This document shows, in pieces, positions 36,844 through 44,850 of a stretch of 64,000 nucleotides of DNA; the stretch's first letter is position 1, and every line of letters starts with the position of its first letter. This DNA comes from Fluviibacter sp039805725 (GTDB lineage Bacteria; Pseudomonadota; Gammaproteobacteria; Burkholderiales; Rhodocyclaceae), in assembly GCA_039805725.1 (NCBI GenBank), contig JBDLTT010000040.1, positions 1 through 64,000 on the forward strand, in the 5' to 3' direction. Below the pieces are notes generated by a model. It was not told the origin of the DNA, searched no databases, and saw nothing but the letters and a program-made list of their open reading frames with translations. Made by a program: the position numbers and the translations under genes.

Positions 36844-37716
36844 TCAAAGTCCTGCCTGTTTCATGGCGGCGCGCACGCGCTCGTGGAACGCCGGTGCCAG
36901 TTGGGTCAGCGGCAAACGCGCACCATGCGACATCAGACCCATCTCAGCGACGGCCCACTTCACAGGGATTGGGTTGGCTTCACAGAACAGATGGCGGTGT
37001 AACCCGACCAGACGGCGATTGATACGCACGGCTTCGATAGCATTACCCGCCGCTGCGGCAACGCACATATCGTGCATGGCACGCGGTGCCACGTTAGCCG
37101 TGACCGAGATGTTGCCGTGATACCCCATCAGAAGCGTGGCCATACAGGTCATGTCATCGCCGGAATACAGCGCAAAGCCCTCTGGGGCGCGTTCGATGAG
37201 ATCACAGGCACGATCGATGTTGCCGGTGGCGTCTTTCACACCAATGATGCCGGGCACCTGGGCCAGGCGCAGAATGGTGTCGTTGCTCATATCGGCCACG
37301 GTGCGACCGGGAACGTTATACAGAATCACTGGCAGATCAACGGCTTCGGCAATGCTCCGGAAGTGCTGGTATAGCCCTTCTTGCGTCGGCTTGTTGTAGT
37401 AGGGCACCACCGAAAGACCGGCATCGGCGCCAGCGTCCTTGGCGCGCTGGTGGAGATAAATCGCCTCTTTGGTGGAGTTGGCGCCCGTACCGGCAATGAT
37501 GGGGATACGGCCACCGGCGTGTTTGACAGCCTGTTCGATGAGCAGGCAATGTTCGTCAACGTCCACGGTGGGAGATTCGCCCGTAGTGCCGACCACCACA
37601 ATGGCATCAGTTTTTTCTCGGATATGAAAATCCACCAGGTTTCTAAAAGCATCCAAATCCAGCCGCCCGTCGGAATGCATGGGGGTGACAATGGCAACAA
37701 TCGAACCGGTGATCAT
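36844..37716 (-). CDS. dapA: 4-hydroxy-tetrahydrodipicolinate synthase
   Basis: First committed step of lysine/diaminopimelate synthesis, condensing pyruvate with aspartate semialdehyde. The 290-aa TIM barrel shows GTTGESPTVDVDEH near residue 43, GTGANSTKEAI, the tyrosine in LYNVPGRT, and the Schiff-base lysine in GVKDATGNIDR near residue 161. The start MITGSIVAIVTPM is the family start; the 14 codons upstream are rejected. Its product feeds DapB. Confidence 0.97.
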   Translation of the reverse strand: MITGSIVAIVTPMHSDGRLDLDAFRNLVDFHIREKTDAIVVVGTTGESPTVDVDEHCLLIEQAVKHAGGRIPIIAGTGANSTKEAIYLHQRAKDAGADAGLSVVPYYNKPTQEGLYQHFRSIAEAVDLPVILYNVPGRTVADMSNDTILRLAQVPGIIGVKDATGNIDRACDLIERAPEGFALYSGDDMTCMATLLMGYHGNISVTANVAPRAMHDMCVAAAAGNAIEAVRINRRLVGLHRHLFCEANPIPVKWAVAEMGLMSHGARLPLTQLAPAFHERVRAAMKQAGL

Positions 37717-37792
37717 CTCAAAACCCATCCTTGAAAAGGCAGTGGCCGGGGAACCCATATCCCCGCCAGAATCTTTGCTATTCTAGCCGAAA

Positions 37793-38716
37793 TCAGATCT
37801 CGGCGAGCGCCCGCAAGTGGGCAGCCACACTACGTGCCAAGGCCGACATGACATAGCCGCCTTCCAGCATGGAAACGATGCGGTTATTGGCGTGGCGCGC
37901 AGCGACACCGCGCAGCTGGGTGGTCACCCAGGCGTAATCTTTTTCGAAAAGCTTCATACCGCCCATATCGTCTTCATAATGCCCGTCAAAACCGGCCGAA
38001 ATGAAGATCATCTGGGGTTTGAACGCGTCCAAACGCGGAATCCAGGACTCCAACACCGCCTGCTGCAATTCTTCCCCGCCCGAACCACCGGGCAGTGGCA
38101 CGTTGACCATGTTGGAAGCCGGGTGATCTGTCCCGGAATAAGGGTAGAACGGATGCTGGAAAATGCTGCACATCAGGATCCGCTCATCACCGGCGCAGAT
38201 GTTCTCGGTACCATTGCCGTGGTGAACGTCAAAATCGATAATCGCGACGCGCTCCAACTTGTGGTTTACCAGCGCATGGTGTGCCGCGATAGCAATATTG
38301 TTGAAGAAGCAGAAACCCATAGCGGCCTCCCGCTCACAATGATGGCCGGGCGGACGGACAGCGCAAAAGGCGTTTTCAGCCTTCTTGTCCATGAGTAAGT
38401 CCACCGCCAGAATGCCGGCACCGGCAGAGCGCAGCGCGGCCTGCCAGGTAAAGGGGTTCATAGCCGTATCGGGATCCAGATGCGCGATCCCGAAAGCCGG
38501 CGCCGTCTCTTTGATTTTCTTGATATGTGAGGCCGGATGCACCAGCATCAACTGCTCCACGGTGGCCAAAGGCGCCTCGTGATGGGCGAAATACATATCG
38601 ATGCCCTGAGCAATCAGGTGATCATGAATCGCCGTCAAGCGCGCCGGGGCTTCAGGATGCAAATCCCCCATGTCATGCTTTAGGCAATCCGAATGCGTCA
38701 CAAACGCGGTACTCAT
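37793..38716 (-). CDS. Histone deacetylase family protein
   Basis: A 307-aa protein with a full class II HDAC-like catalytic site: RPPGHHCEREAAMGFCFFNN (His pair), DFDVHHGNGTE (zinc ligands) and ISAGFDGHYEDDMGGM (zinc Asp), then MLEGGY. Bacterial members deacetylate acetyl-lysine, acetylpolyamines or related amides; the substrate here cannot be told. It begins MSTAFVTHSDCLKHDMGDLHPE. It is separated from dapA by about 75 bases and is read in the same direction. Confidence 0.92.
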   Translation of the reverse strand: MSTAFVTHSDCLKHDMGDLHPEAPARLTAIHDHLIAQGIDMYFAHHEAPLATVEQLMLVHPASHIKKIKETAPAFGIAHLDPDTAMNPFTWQAALRSAGAGILAVDLLMDKKAENAFCAVRPPGHHCEREAAMGFCFFNNIAIAAHHALVNHKLERVAIIDFDVHHGNGTENICAGDERILMCSIFQHPFYPYSGTDHPASNMVNVPLPGGSGGEELQQAVLESWIPRLDAFKPQMIFISAGFDGHYEDDMGGMKLFEKDYAWVTTQLRGVAARHANNRIVSMLEGGYVMSALARSVAAHLRALAEI

Positions 38717-38881
38717 AAAATTCCTGCTCCCCCAAACTGGCACGAATTGCAAAAACTCGGCCGCGCATGCTTTTGCATGACTTTTAGCTCTGATCTTTTA
38801 ATTATCTGCCCATTTTCACCACTGAACAAGCCACAAACTATGGAAAAATGGGTACTCCTCCCATTGCCATATGCCGTTAAC

Positions 38882-39964
38882 ATGAGACGTTTTCTTGACC
38901 CGTGCTGTCGCGCACTTTTGCCCATCGCGTTAACCATGTCGCTGGCGCTCCTCTGGCTGGTGCCAACCGCCGAGGCGCGCAACCCGAAGAAACCGGCAAG
39001 CCCACCCACCATGCTGCAGAATCCGGAAGTGGTCGATTTCATACAGCAGATGAGCGCCAAGCACGGTTTTGATCAAAGCACCCTATCCGACAGTTTCGCG
39101 CAACAGCGTCCGGACAACCGGATTATCCGCATCATGGCGCCGGCGCCGACGCAACTCACCCCCAACTGGGTGGCCTACCGGGAGCGCTTTGTGAACAGCC
39201 GCCGCATTCATCGCGGTGTGCAATTCTGGGACGCCCATAGCGACACCCTGGAGCGCGCCTCGCGCGAGTATGGCGTGCCACAGGAAATTATCGTCGCCAT
39301 CATCGGCGTCGAAACAGAGTACGGCCGCAACATGGGCAGCTTCAATATTCTGAATGCGCTGGCCAGTATTGGTTTCTACGGCGAACGTCGCCGCGAATTT
39401 TTTCAGAGTGAACTGGAACAGTACCTTCTCCTGGCCCGGGACAACAGCATGGATCTGTCGACCACGCGCGGCTCTTTTGCGGGCGCCCTGGGTATTCCCC
39501 AATTCATGCCGAGTAGCCAGCGGCGCTGGGGGGTCGATTTTGATGGCAACCACAAGGTGGATCTGATTCACAGCCCCGTTGACGCGATTGGTAGTGTGGC
39601 CAACTTCCTCAAATCCCATGGCTGGCAAAAGGACGAGGTCGCGGTAATTCCGGTCACCCCGCCGCAACCATTGCCGATCGTCTTTGAAAAAGTCGATGTC
39701 AAACCGGGCATCTCCCTCGCGCAGTATCGTGATGCCGGCTTCGTGTTCGCATCACCGCTAAGCGATAGCACGCTCGCCACCTTGGTGACGCTGACCTCGC
39801 CTCAGGCAGCCACCCAGAATTGGCTGGGCTTAAACAACTACTATGTCATCACTCGCTACAATCGTTCGGCCGCCTACGCCATGTCGGTCATCGAGCTAGG
39901 GGCGGCAGTCCGTGAAGCACGGGCGGTCGCTCTGGCTGCGGCTGAATCGGTTGCGCTACAGTAA
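38882..39964 (+). CDS. mltB: Membrane-bound lytic murein transglycosylase B-like protein
   Basis: Cleaves peptidoglycan glycan strands with 1,6-anhydro product formation. From MRRFLDPCCRALLP the 360-aa protein has an N-terminal signal peptide (hydrophobic residues about 11-27, cleavage after AEA) without a clear lipobox, so it may be soluble periplasmic. The catalytic Glu is in GVETEYGRNMG near residue 144, followed by GALGIPQFMPSS and VANFLKSHGW. An ATG 14 codons upstream is an alternative start. The last nine bases overlap the 3' end of rpoS on the other strand. Confidence 0.9.
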   Translation: MRRFLDPCCRALLPIALTMSLALLWLVPTAEARNPKKPASPPTMLQNPEVVDFIQQMSAKHGFDQSTLSDSFAQQRPDNRIIRIMAPAPTQLTPNWVAYRERFVNSRRIHRGVQFWDAHSDTLERASREYGVPQEIIVAIIGVETEYGRNMGSFNILNALASIGFYGERRREFFQSELEQYLLLARDNSMDLSTTRGSFAGALGIPQFMPSSQRRWGVDFDGNHKVDLIHSPVDAIGSVANFLKSHGWQKDEVAVIPVTPPQPLPIVFEKVDVKPGISLAQYRDAGFVFASPLSDSTLATLVTLTSPQAATQNWLGLNNYYVITRYNRSAAYAMSVIELGAAVREARAVALAAAESVALQ

Positions 39965-40999
39965 CGAATCCGGCGTCAACTGACGCCCGCGAATAATGCC
40001 CTGCAAACGTGTGAGCGCCTCACCCTGAATCTGCCGCACCCGCTCCCGGGTAAGCTGCAAATCGGCCGCGATTGCCTCAAGGGTTTCGGGCTCGCCGCCG
40101 CGCAAACCATAGCGCCGTTCGATCACCTGACGCTGACGCTCCGGCAGCATATCGACCCAAGCCAATAACAAGGTTACCGATTCACTACTGGCAAAGGTCT
40201 CATGCGGGTCGCCCCCCTGCTCATCGGCCACCACTTCGCCAAGCGTCTGATCCGAACCGCTTTCTAGAGGTTGATCTAACGAACGGATCTGATCGTTTCG
40301 ACGGAGCAATTGCTCCACGACCTCTGGCGTCTTCTCGCACAGCCCTGCCAGTTCTTCCAGACTTGGCTCGCGGGCATGGGTCACCACGAACTGACGTCGG
40401 TGACGGTAAACCGCATTCATATCCCGCACCAAATGAACCGGCAAGCGCACCAGCCGCCCCTGATTTAACACGGCACGCTCAATCCCTTGCCGGATCCACC
40501 ACGAGGCGTAGGTTGAAAAACGAAAACCCCGTTCCGGATCAAATTTATCCAGCGCATGCATCAAACCCAGATTACCCTCTTCAATCAGGTCGAGCAGCGG
40601 TAGGCCCCGGTTCATATAGTGTCGCGCAATCGACACCACCAGACGCAAGTTACGCTCCACCATTTCCTGACGTGCCGCAAAGTCACCTTCCCGCACGCGA
40701 CGCGTCAGAGCAAGCTCTTCGTCCGCAGTCAGCAGGCTGTGCTTACCGATCTCGTTGAGATATTTTTGCGTCACATCGGCACTGGCTTCAACACGCAGAC
40801 GCTCAAGCTCGGCATCCGCCAGCACCCGTTCGGCATCATCCAGGCGAGACAGCACTTCATCATCCGGCTCTGGGGCTTCAACCACATCAAAACCGACCCC
40901 ATCCAGCGGCAAGTTTATGCGAACGTCATCAAACCCATCCGCGCCATCCGAACCTTCGTGCTGCGAAGGAATATCGGAACGGCGCGGTATTTTTTTCAC
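39956..40999 (-). CDS. rpoS: RNA polymerase sigma factor RpoS
   Basis: Stationary-phase and general-stress sigma factor. The 347-aa protein shows region 1.2 (DVTQKYLNEIGKHSLLT), region 2 (RNLRLVVSIARHYMNRGLPLLDLIEEGNLGLMHA and FSTYASWWIRQGIERA), region 3 and region 4 (LPERQRQVIERRYGL with TLEAIAADLQLTRERVRQIQ). The start is GTG and overlaps the nlpD stop (GTGA). In enterics the main rpoS promoter lies inside nlpD, and the same may hold here. Assignment to RpoS rather than another group 1/2 sigma rests on length and the surE-pcm-nlpD context. Confidence 0.97.
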   Translation of the reverse strand: MKKIPRRSDIPSQHEGSDGADGFDDVRINLPLDGVGFDVVEAPEPDDEVLSRLDDAERVLADAELERLRVEASADVTQKYLNEIGKHSLLTADEELALTRRVREGDFAARQEMVERNLRLVVSIARHYMNRGLPLLDLIEEGNLGLMHALDKFDPERGFRFSTYASWWIRQGIERAVLNQGRLVRLPVHLVRDMNAVYRHRRQFVVTHAREPSLEELAGLCEKTPEVVEQLLRRNDQIRSLDQPLESGSDQTLGEVVADEQGGDPHETFASSESVTLLLAWVDMLPERQRQVIERRYGLRGGEPETLEAIAADLQLTRERVRQIQGEALTRLQGIIRGRQLTPDSLL

Positions 41000-41796
41000 G
41001 TGCCGCGTTGAGTCAAGAATTTGAGGGGGTCAACCGGCTTGCCTTGACGGCGCACCTCGAAATGCAGCATCACCATATCAGCGTCGCTGTCCCCCATGTC
41101 GGCAATACGCTGACCACGCTTAACAACGTCACCCTCTTTCACAAGGATCTTGCTGTTATGTGCGTAGGCCGTCAGATAATTCCCGTCGTGCTTCACGATC
41201 ACCAGGTTGCCATAACCACGTAAACCGGAACCAGCATAAACCACCTTGCCATCCGCCGCGGCGTCGACGGGCTCACCCATCTTGCCAGCGATATTGATAC
41301 CCTTGTTCGAGGCGTCATTAAAACCGGCAACCACCTTTCCCTTGGCCGGCCAGGCGAATTTCACACCATCGGCCATGGCAGCCGCCGTCGCCGAAGACGT
41401 GCTCGGCATGTCTTCACCCGGCTTCACCGCGGCAACCTTGTTATTGTCTTTGGGCAACTGATCGGTTTTGGCCACCATGTTGTTGCTCGGCGGTGCCTTC
41501 TTGTTTTTCTGCGCACTGCGGCGCACGCATAGGGTGCGATCCAGTTGGATGATGTTCGGGTTGCTCAGTTGATTCATCGCGGCGATCTCGCGATAGTCGG
41601 CACCCGCATCCAACGCGATACCGATCAGCGTATCGCCCTTCTTGACGGTCCATGTCTGCGTGCAGTCTTTGGGAAGCGGCGGATAGGGCGATGCGGTTTT
41701 GGAACCATCATCCACTGGCGCGCGATGTAGCGACGTACAGCCTGCGAGTGCCGCCAGCAGCAACCCCATCGAGATATTTTTTAGACCCTGCGTCAT
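40996..41796 (-). CDS. nlpD: Murein hydrolase activator NlpD
   Basis: Outer-membrane lipoprotein that in E. coli activates amidase AmiC at the septum. The 266-aa protein has a lipoprotein signal (lipobox LAGC), a LysM domain (WTVKKGDTLIGIALDAGADYREI), a polar linker, and a C-terminal LytM/M23 domain. The M23 site is degenerate: the expected HxxxD reads NKGIN, although YAHNSK and LHFEVR remain. That loss fits an activator rather than a peptidase. Start overlaps the pcm stop; stop overlaps the rpoS start. Confidence 0.95.
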   Translation of the reverse strand: MTQGLKNISMGLLLAALAGCTSLHRAPVDDGSKTASPYPPLPKDCTQTWTVKKGDTLIGIALDAGADYREIAAMNQLSNPNIIQLDRTLCVRRSAQKNKKAPPSNNMVAKTDQLPKDNNKVAAVKPGEDMPSTSSATAAAMADGVKFAWPAKGKVVAGFNDASNKGINIAGKMGEPVDAAADGKVVYAGSGLRGYGNLVIVKHDGNYLTAYAHNSKILVKEGDVVKRGQRIADMGDSDADMVMLHFEVRRQGKPVDPLKFLTQRGT

Positions 41797-42464
41797 TCCA
41801 CACCTGGCAACATCGGAACAAACTTTACCGGATCTAGACGCTTTTCTGTCCAACCGGTGTCTGTCCGCTCAATCAACAACATTCTCTGCTCGGCCGATTC
41901 ACTGCTCGAACCGAATGGCATGACCATTCTGCCACCAACCGCCATTTGCTGTAAGAGGGCTTCCGGTACCTTGGGTGCAGCAGCCGCCAAGATAATCGAG
42001 TCGAAAGGTGCCGCCTCCGTAATCCCCTGATACCCATCGCCGTGTTTAAGGCGCACGTTAAAGCACTTGATCGCACGGAGATTCACCTTTGCGCGTTCGA
42101 TCAGTCCGGCGAGACGCTCAATGGAATAGACCTCTTTGGTCAGACCCGCCAACACGGCCGCCTGGTAACCGCAGCCTGTGCCAATTTCCAGCGTTTTTCC
42201 CAACGGTCGCCCATCGGCACGCAGGCATTCGATCATGCGCGCCACAACAAAAGGCTGCGAAATGGTCTGCCCCAGGCCTAACGGCAGCGCGGTATCTTCG
42301 TAGGCACGATGGGCAAAGGCCTCATCGACAAACAGATGACGTTCGACCTTGTTGATTGCACCCAAGACACCCTTATCGGCGATGCCCTGTTGTTGCAGTC
42401 GTTCAACCATACGTGCCCGTGTCCGGGCTGAGGTCATTCCCTGTCCAAGCGCCGCTCGACTCAT
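41793..42464 (-). CDS. pcm: Protein-L-isoaspartate O-methyltransferase
   Basis: SAM-dependent repair of isoaspartyl residues. The 223-aa protein has LPLGLGQTISQPFVVARM, SAM motif I LEIGTGCGYQAAVLAGL, VYSIERL and HGDGYQGITEAAPFDSIILAAAAP. It sits between surE and nlpD with a 4-base overlap with nlpD and a 3-base gap from surE, the standard stationary-phase survival cluster. Confidence 0.97.
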   Translation of the reverse strand: MSRAALGQGMTSARTRARMVERLQQQGIADKGVLGAINKVERHLFVDEAFAHRAYEDTALPLGLGQTISQPFVVARMIECLRADGRPLGKTLEIGTGCGYQAAVLAGLTKEVYSIERLAGLIERAKVNLRAIKCFNVRLKHGDGYQGITEAAPFDSIILAAAAPKVPEALLQQMAVGGRMVMPFGSSSESAEQRMLLIERTDTGWTEKRLDPVKFVPMLPGVE

Positions 42465-42467
42465 GAA

Positions 42468-43208
42468 TCAATCCAACCAGCTTCGGACTGAATCCAGTTG
42501 ATCGGTATGGGTCAGATCGAGGCGTAGGGGGGTGATGGATACATAGCCCTCACCGACCGCGTGAAAGTCTGTACCGGGACCGTTGTCTTGCGCTGCGCCG
42601 GCCGGCCCGACCCAATACACCTCCTCACCGCGTGGATTCGTCGTTTTGATCACTGGCTCTGCTTTGTGACGTTTGCCCAGACGCGCCACCTTAAAACCCT
42701 TGATCGCCTCAAAGGGCAAATCCGGCACATTCACGTTGAGCAGCACCGGTTGCCCGAAGGATTTGTTGAGTAATTTTTCACCCAGCAGGCGGGCAACACG
42801 ACCTGCCGTTGCAAATTGCGTGGCTTCCTTGCCAACCAGCGACACCGCCATCGATGGCACACCCAGAAGGTAGCCTTCGGTCGCTGCGGCCACCGTGCCC
42901 GAATACACCGTATCGTCACCCATATTGGCGCCATGATTGATACCCGAGACGACCAGACTCGGCAAAGGTTCAATCAATCCCGTCACGGCCAGATGCACAC
43001 AATCGGTGGGCGTGCCATTAACAAATTGAAAGCCGTTGGGCGCCGTGCGCAAGGTCAACGGACGATCCAGCGTTAGTGAATTACTCGCGCCACTACGATC
43101 CCGTTCAGGCGCCACCACATTGATTTTTCCTAGCGGCGACAGGGCATCGTGCAAGACGCGCAAACCCGTTGCGAAATAGCCGTCATCGTTGGAAAGAAGG
43201 ATCGTCAT
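42468..43208 (-). CDS. surE: 5'/3'-nucleotidase SurE
   Basis: Metal-dependent phosphatase of nucleoside monophosphates and polyphosphate in stationary phase. The 246-aa protein starts MTILLSNDDGYFATGL, with the NDDG metal site, then APERDRSGASNSLTL and SGINHGANMGDDTVYSGTV. An ATG three codons earlier is an equally open alternative. It opens the surE-pcm-nlpD-rpoS unit. Confidence 0.97.
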   Translation of the reverse strand: MTILLSNDDGYFATGLRVLHDALSPLGKINVVAPERDRSGASNSLTLDRPLTLRTAPNGFQFVNGTPTDCVHLAVTGLIEPLPSLVVSGINHGANMGDDTVYSGTVAAATEGYLLGVPSMAVSLVGKEATQFATAGRVARLLGEKLLNKSFGQPVLLNVNVPDLPFEAIKGFKVARLGKRHKAEPVIKTTNPRGEEVYWVGPAGAAQDNGPGTDFHAVGEGYVSITPLRLDLTHTDQLDSVRSWLD

Positions 43209-43272
43209 GGTGGGCATAAGGATACCGCAAGGCGCGGCGCTTACCGCAGGAGAGTCCTCGCTAAATCAGAAT

Positions 43273-43301
43273 AAAAAAGGAGGCCTTCCGACCTCCTTTT
43301 T
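43273..43301 (-). terminator. Terminator after the hns-like gene (near-symmetric)
   Basis: AAAAAGGAGG and CCTCCTTTTT enclose an eight-base loop. On the minus strand it lies about 20 bases after the H-NS-family stop and ends in a run of T. The A and T arms make it potentially active in both directions. Confidence 0.88.
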
Positions 43302-43321
43302 AGTACGCGGCGAATTCGTGA

Positions 43322-43657
43322 TTAACGGATGAGCAGGCTTTCCAGTGATTTTCCTTGATTCAGGGCTGCCTGCACCCACAGCGGCTTGCGACCACGACCC
43401 GTCCAGGTTTCCGATGGGTTTGCCGGGTTGGCATATTTCGGTGCTACCGGCTTACGGGCGCCTGAGGATTTACGGGTTTTTTTGGTACCCGCCAGCTCTT
43501 CCAGTGAATAACCATGTTCGCGGGCGATCTGCTTCAGCTTTTCAATCGCCGCTTCGCGGGCGGCACTGGTGGCCTCTTCCGTGCGGCGCTTGATCTCGCC
43601 CGGGATTTTTTTGAGCAAGTCTTTCAGCTGTTCTACATTGAGATTCGACAGATCCAT
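43322..43657 (-). CDS. H-NS histone-like nucleoid protein (betaproteobacterial type)
   Basis: A 111-aa nucleoid protein. It has an N-terminal oligomerisation helix (MDLSNLNVEQLKDLLKKIP), a coiled coil with many Arg and Lys, a basic linker (TKKTRKSSGARKPVAP), and the C-terminal DNA-binding motif KYANPANPSETWTGRGRKPLWV. Its core TGRGRKP is the AT-rich DNA contact loop. Such proteins silence AT-rich and foreign DNA. A 15-codon upstream extension is rejected. The upstream region is distinctly AT-rich, which would allow autoregulation. Confidence 0.95.
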   Translation of the reverse strand: MDLSNLNVEQLKDLLKKIPGEIKRRTEEATSAAREAAIEKLKQIAREHGYSLEELAGTKKTRKSSGARKPVAPKYANPANPSETWTGRGRKPLWVQAALNQGKSLESLLIR

Positions 43658-43860
43658 ATTTATCTCCGGAATAGTGCAGTTTTTAATAAAATCGAGCGGC
43701 AATTAATTAACCGATGCGCTAATTCTAATACCAGCATATTTAAAATACAACTCAAAAATATTTGAAGACGCGAAGTTAGGAATTTTTGAGAAATAAATTT
43801 GTTAAATTTAAAAAAACGAGCCGCTTCGATGATCGAAAGGGCTCTGAGATAGATTCAAAT
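43658..43860 (-). promoter_or_regulatory. AT-rich region upstream of the hns-like gene
   Basis: About 200 bases with no gene, clearly richer in A and T than anything else in the window, with runs such as ATATTTAAAATAC, AAATAAATTTGTTAAATTTAAAAA and AATTAATTAA. It must contain the promoter of the hns-like gene and is a natural H-NS binding region. No single -35/-10 pair stands out. Confidence 0.5.
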
Positions 43861-43888
43861 AAAAAAGCCAACCGGCAAAGGTTGGCTC
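43861..43888 (-). terminator. Terminator after tRNA-Pro
   Basis: Read on the minus strand, GCCAACC and GGTTGGC enclose TTTGCC and are followed by TTTTTTATTTG. It lies 16 bases after the tRNA-Pro CCA end and closes the long translation-related unit above it. Confidence 0.9.
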
Positions 43889-43903
43889 ATTCATTGAATC
43901 AAT

Positions 43904-43981
<78 letters not shown>

Positions 43982-44026
43982 CAAGCGCGCTATTGTACGG
44001 CAATAACGCAACCGGCTCAACGAAAC

Positions 44027-44488
44027 TCAGACTTTGAGTAGCTGAATGATCTCTTGCAGCTTGGCTTTGAGATCGCCGGGCACACCACGCTGACTTGTGT
44101 CAGCCACGGTGACTGCCTGAACCACGGCGCCGTTTGCGTGTCCGTTAGCATGGCTGCCGTTACTACTATTGCCACCATTGTGCCCATTGGGGTGACTCAG
44201 CTGATTCCGCGCTCCATGAATGGTGTAACCTTGCTCGTAGAGCAGTTCGCGGATACGGCGAACGAGCAGCACTTCGTGATGCTGATAATAACGACGATTG
44301 CCGCGCCGCTTGAGCGGCTTGAGCTGCGTGAACTCCTGCTCCCAGTAGCGCAGTACGTGCGCTTTAACCCCGCAGAGATCACTCACCTCACCAATCGTGA
44401 AGTAACGCTTGGCGGGAATAGGGGGCAACGCGGACAACGCCGTCGACGGGACGTCCGCTACAGCCGGCTGACTAAAGAGGTCGGTCAT
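44027..44488 (-). CDS. MerR family transcriptional regulator
   Basis: A 153-aa protein with an N-terminal MerR winged helix (YFTIGEVSDLCGVKAHVLRYWEQEF, then LKPLKRRGNRRYYQHHEVLLVRRIRELLYEQGYTI). A short, low-complexity Asn/Gly/His/Ser segment (about residues 100-120) separates it from a C-terminal helix DLKAKLQEIIQLLKV that could dimerise. No effector domain is present. It lies directly after ihfA, a common pairing in this class of bacteria; its targets are unknown. Confidence 0.92.
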   Translation of the reverse strand: MTDLFSQPAVADVPSTALSALPPIPAKRYFTIGEVSDLCGVKAHVLRYWEQEFTQLKPLKRRGNRRYYQHHEVLLVRRIRELLYEQGYTIHGARNQLSHPNGHNGGNSSNGSHANGHANGAVVQAVTVADTSQRGVPGDLKAKLQEIIQLLKV

Positions 44489-44507
44489 GACTTATTGCTG
44501 GGTTTGG

Positions 44508-44813
44508 TCAGCTACGGCTCGACTTCTGAATACGCTCAACCTCATCCTTGAGCTTCTGGCTGGGATGAAAGGTCACGACGCGGCGTGCCGAGATCGGAAT
44601 CTCCTCGCCGGTCTTGGGATTACGACCCGGGCGTTGCGGCTTGTCGCGCAACTGGAAATTGCCAAAGCCCGACAGTTTGACCCACTGCCCCGCCGTCAGC
44701 GTATCCGCGATTTCGGTGAAGAATGCTTCGACCATGTCTTTCGATTCGCGCTTATTGAGGCCGAGATTCTCAAAAAGAATATCGGAAACTTCAGCCTTGG
44801 TCAGTGTGGTCAT
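44508..44813 (-). CDS. ihfA: Integration host factor subunit alpha
   Basis: DNA-bending protein that pairs with IhfB. The 101-aa HU-fold protein has MTTLTKAEVSDILFENLGL, GQWVKLSGFGNFQLRDK and RPGRNPKTGEEIPISARRVVTF, where the Pro-containing beta arm intercalates DNA. It lies downstream of pheT, as in E. coli. Confidence 0.98.
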   Translation of the reverse strand: MTTLTKAEVSDILFENLGLNKRESKDMVEAFFTEIADTLTAGQWVKLSGFGNFQLRDKPQRPGRNPKTGEEIPISARRVVTFHPSQKLKDEVERIQKSSRS

Positions 44814-44850
44814 GATGCGGATCTTTCGTAAAGCGTGATGTTATCGTTTT

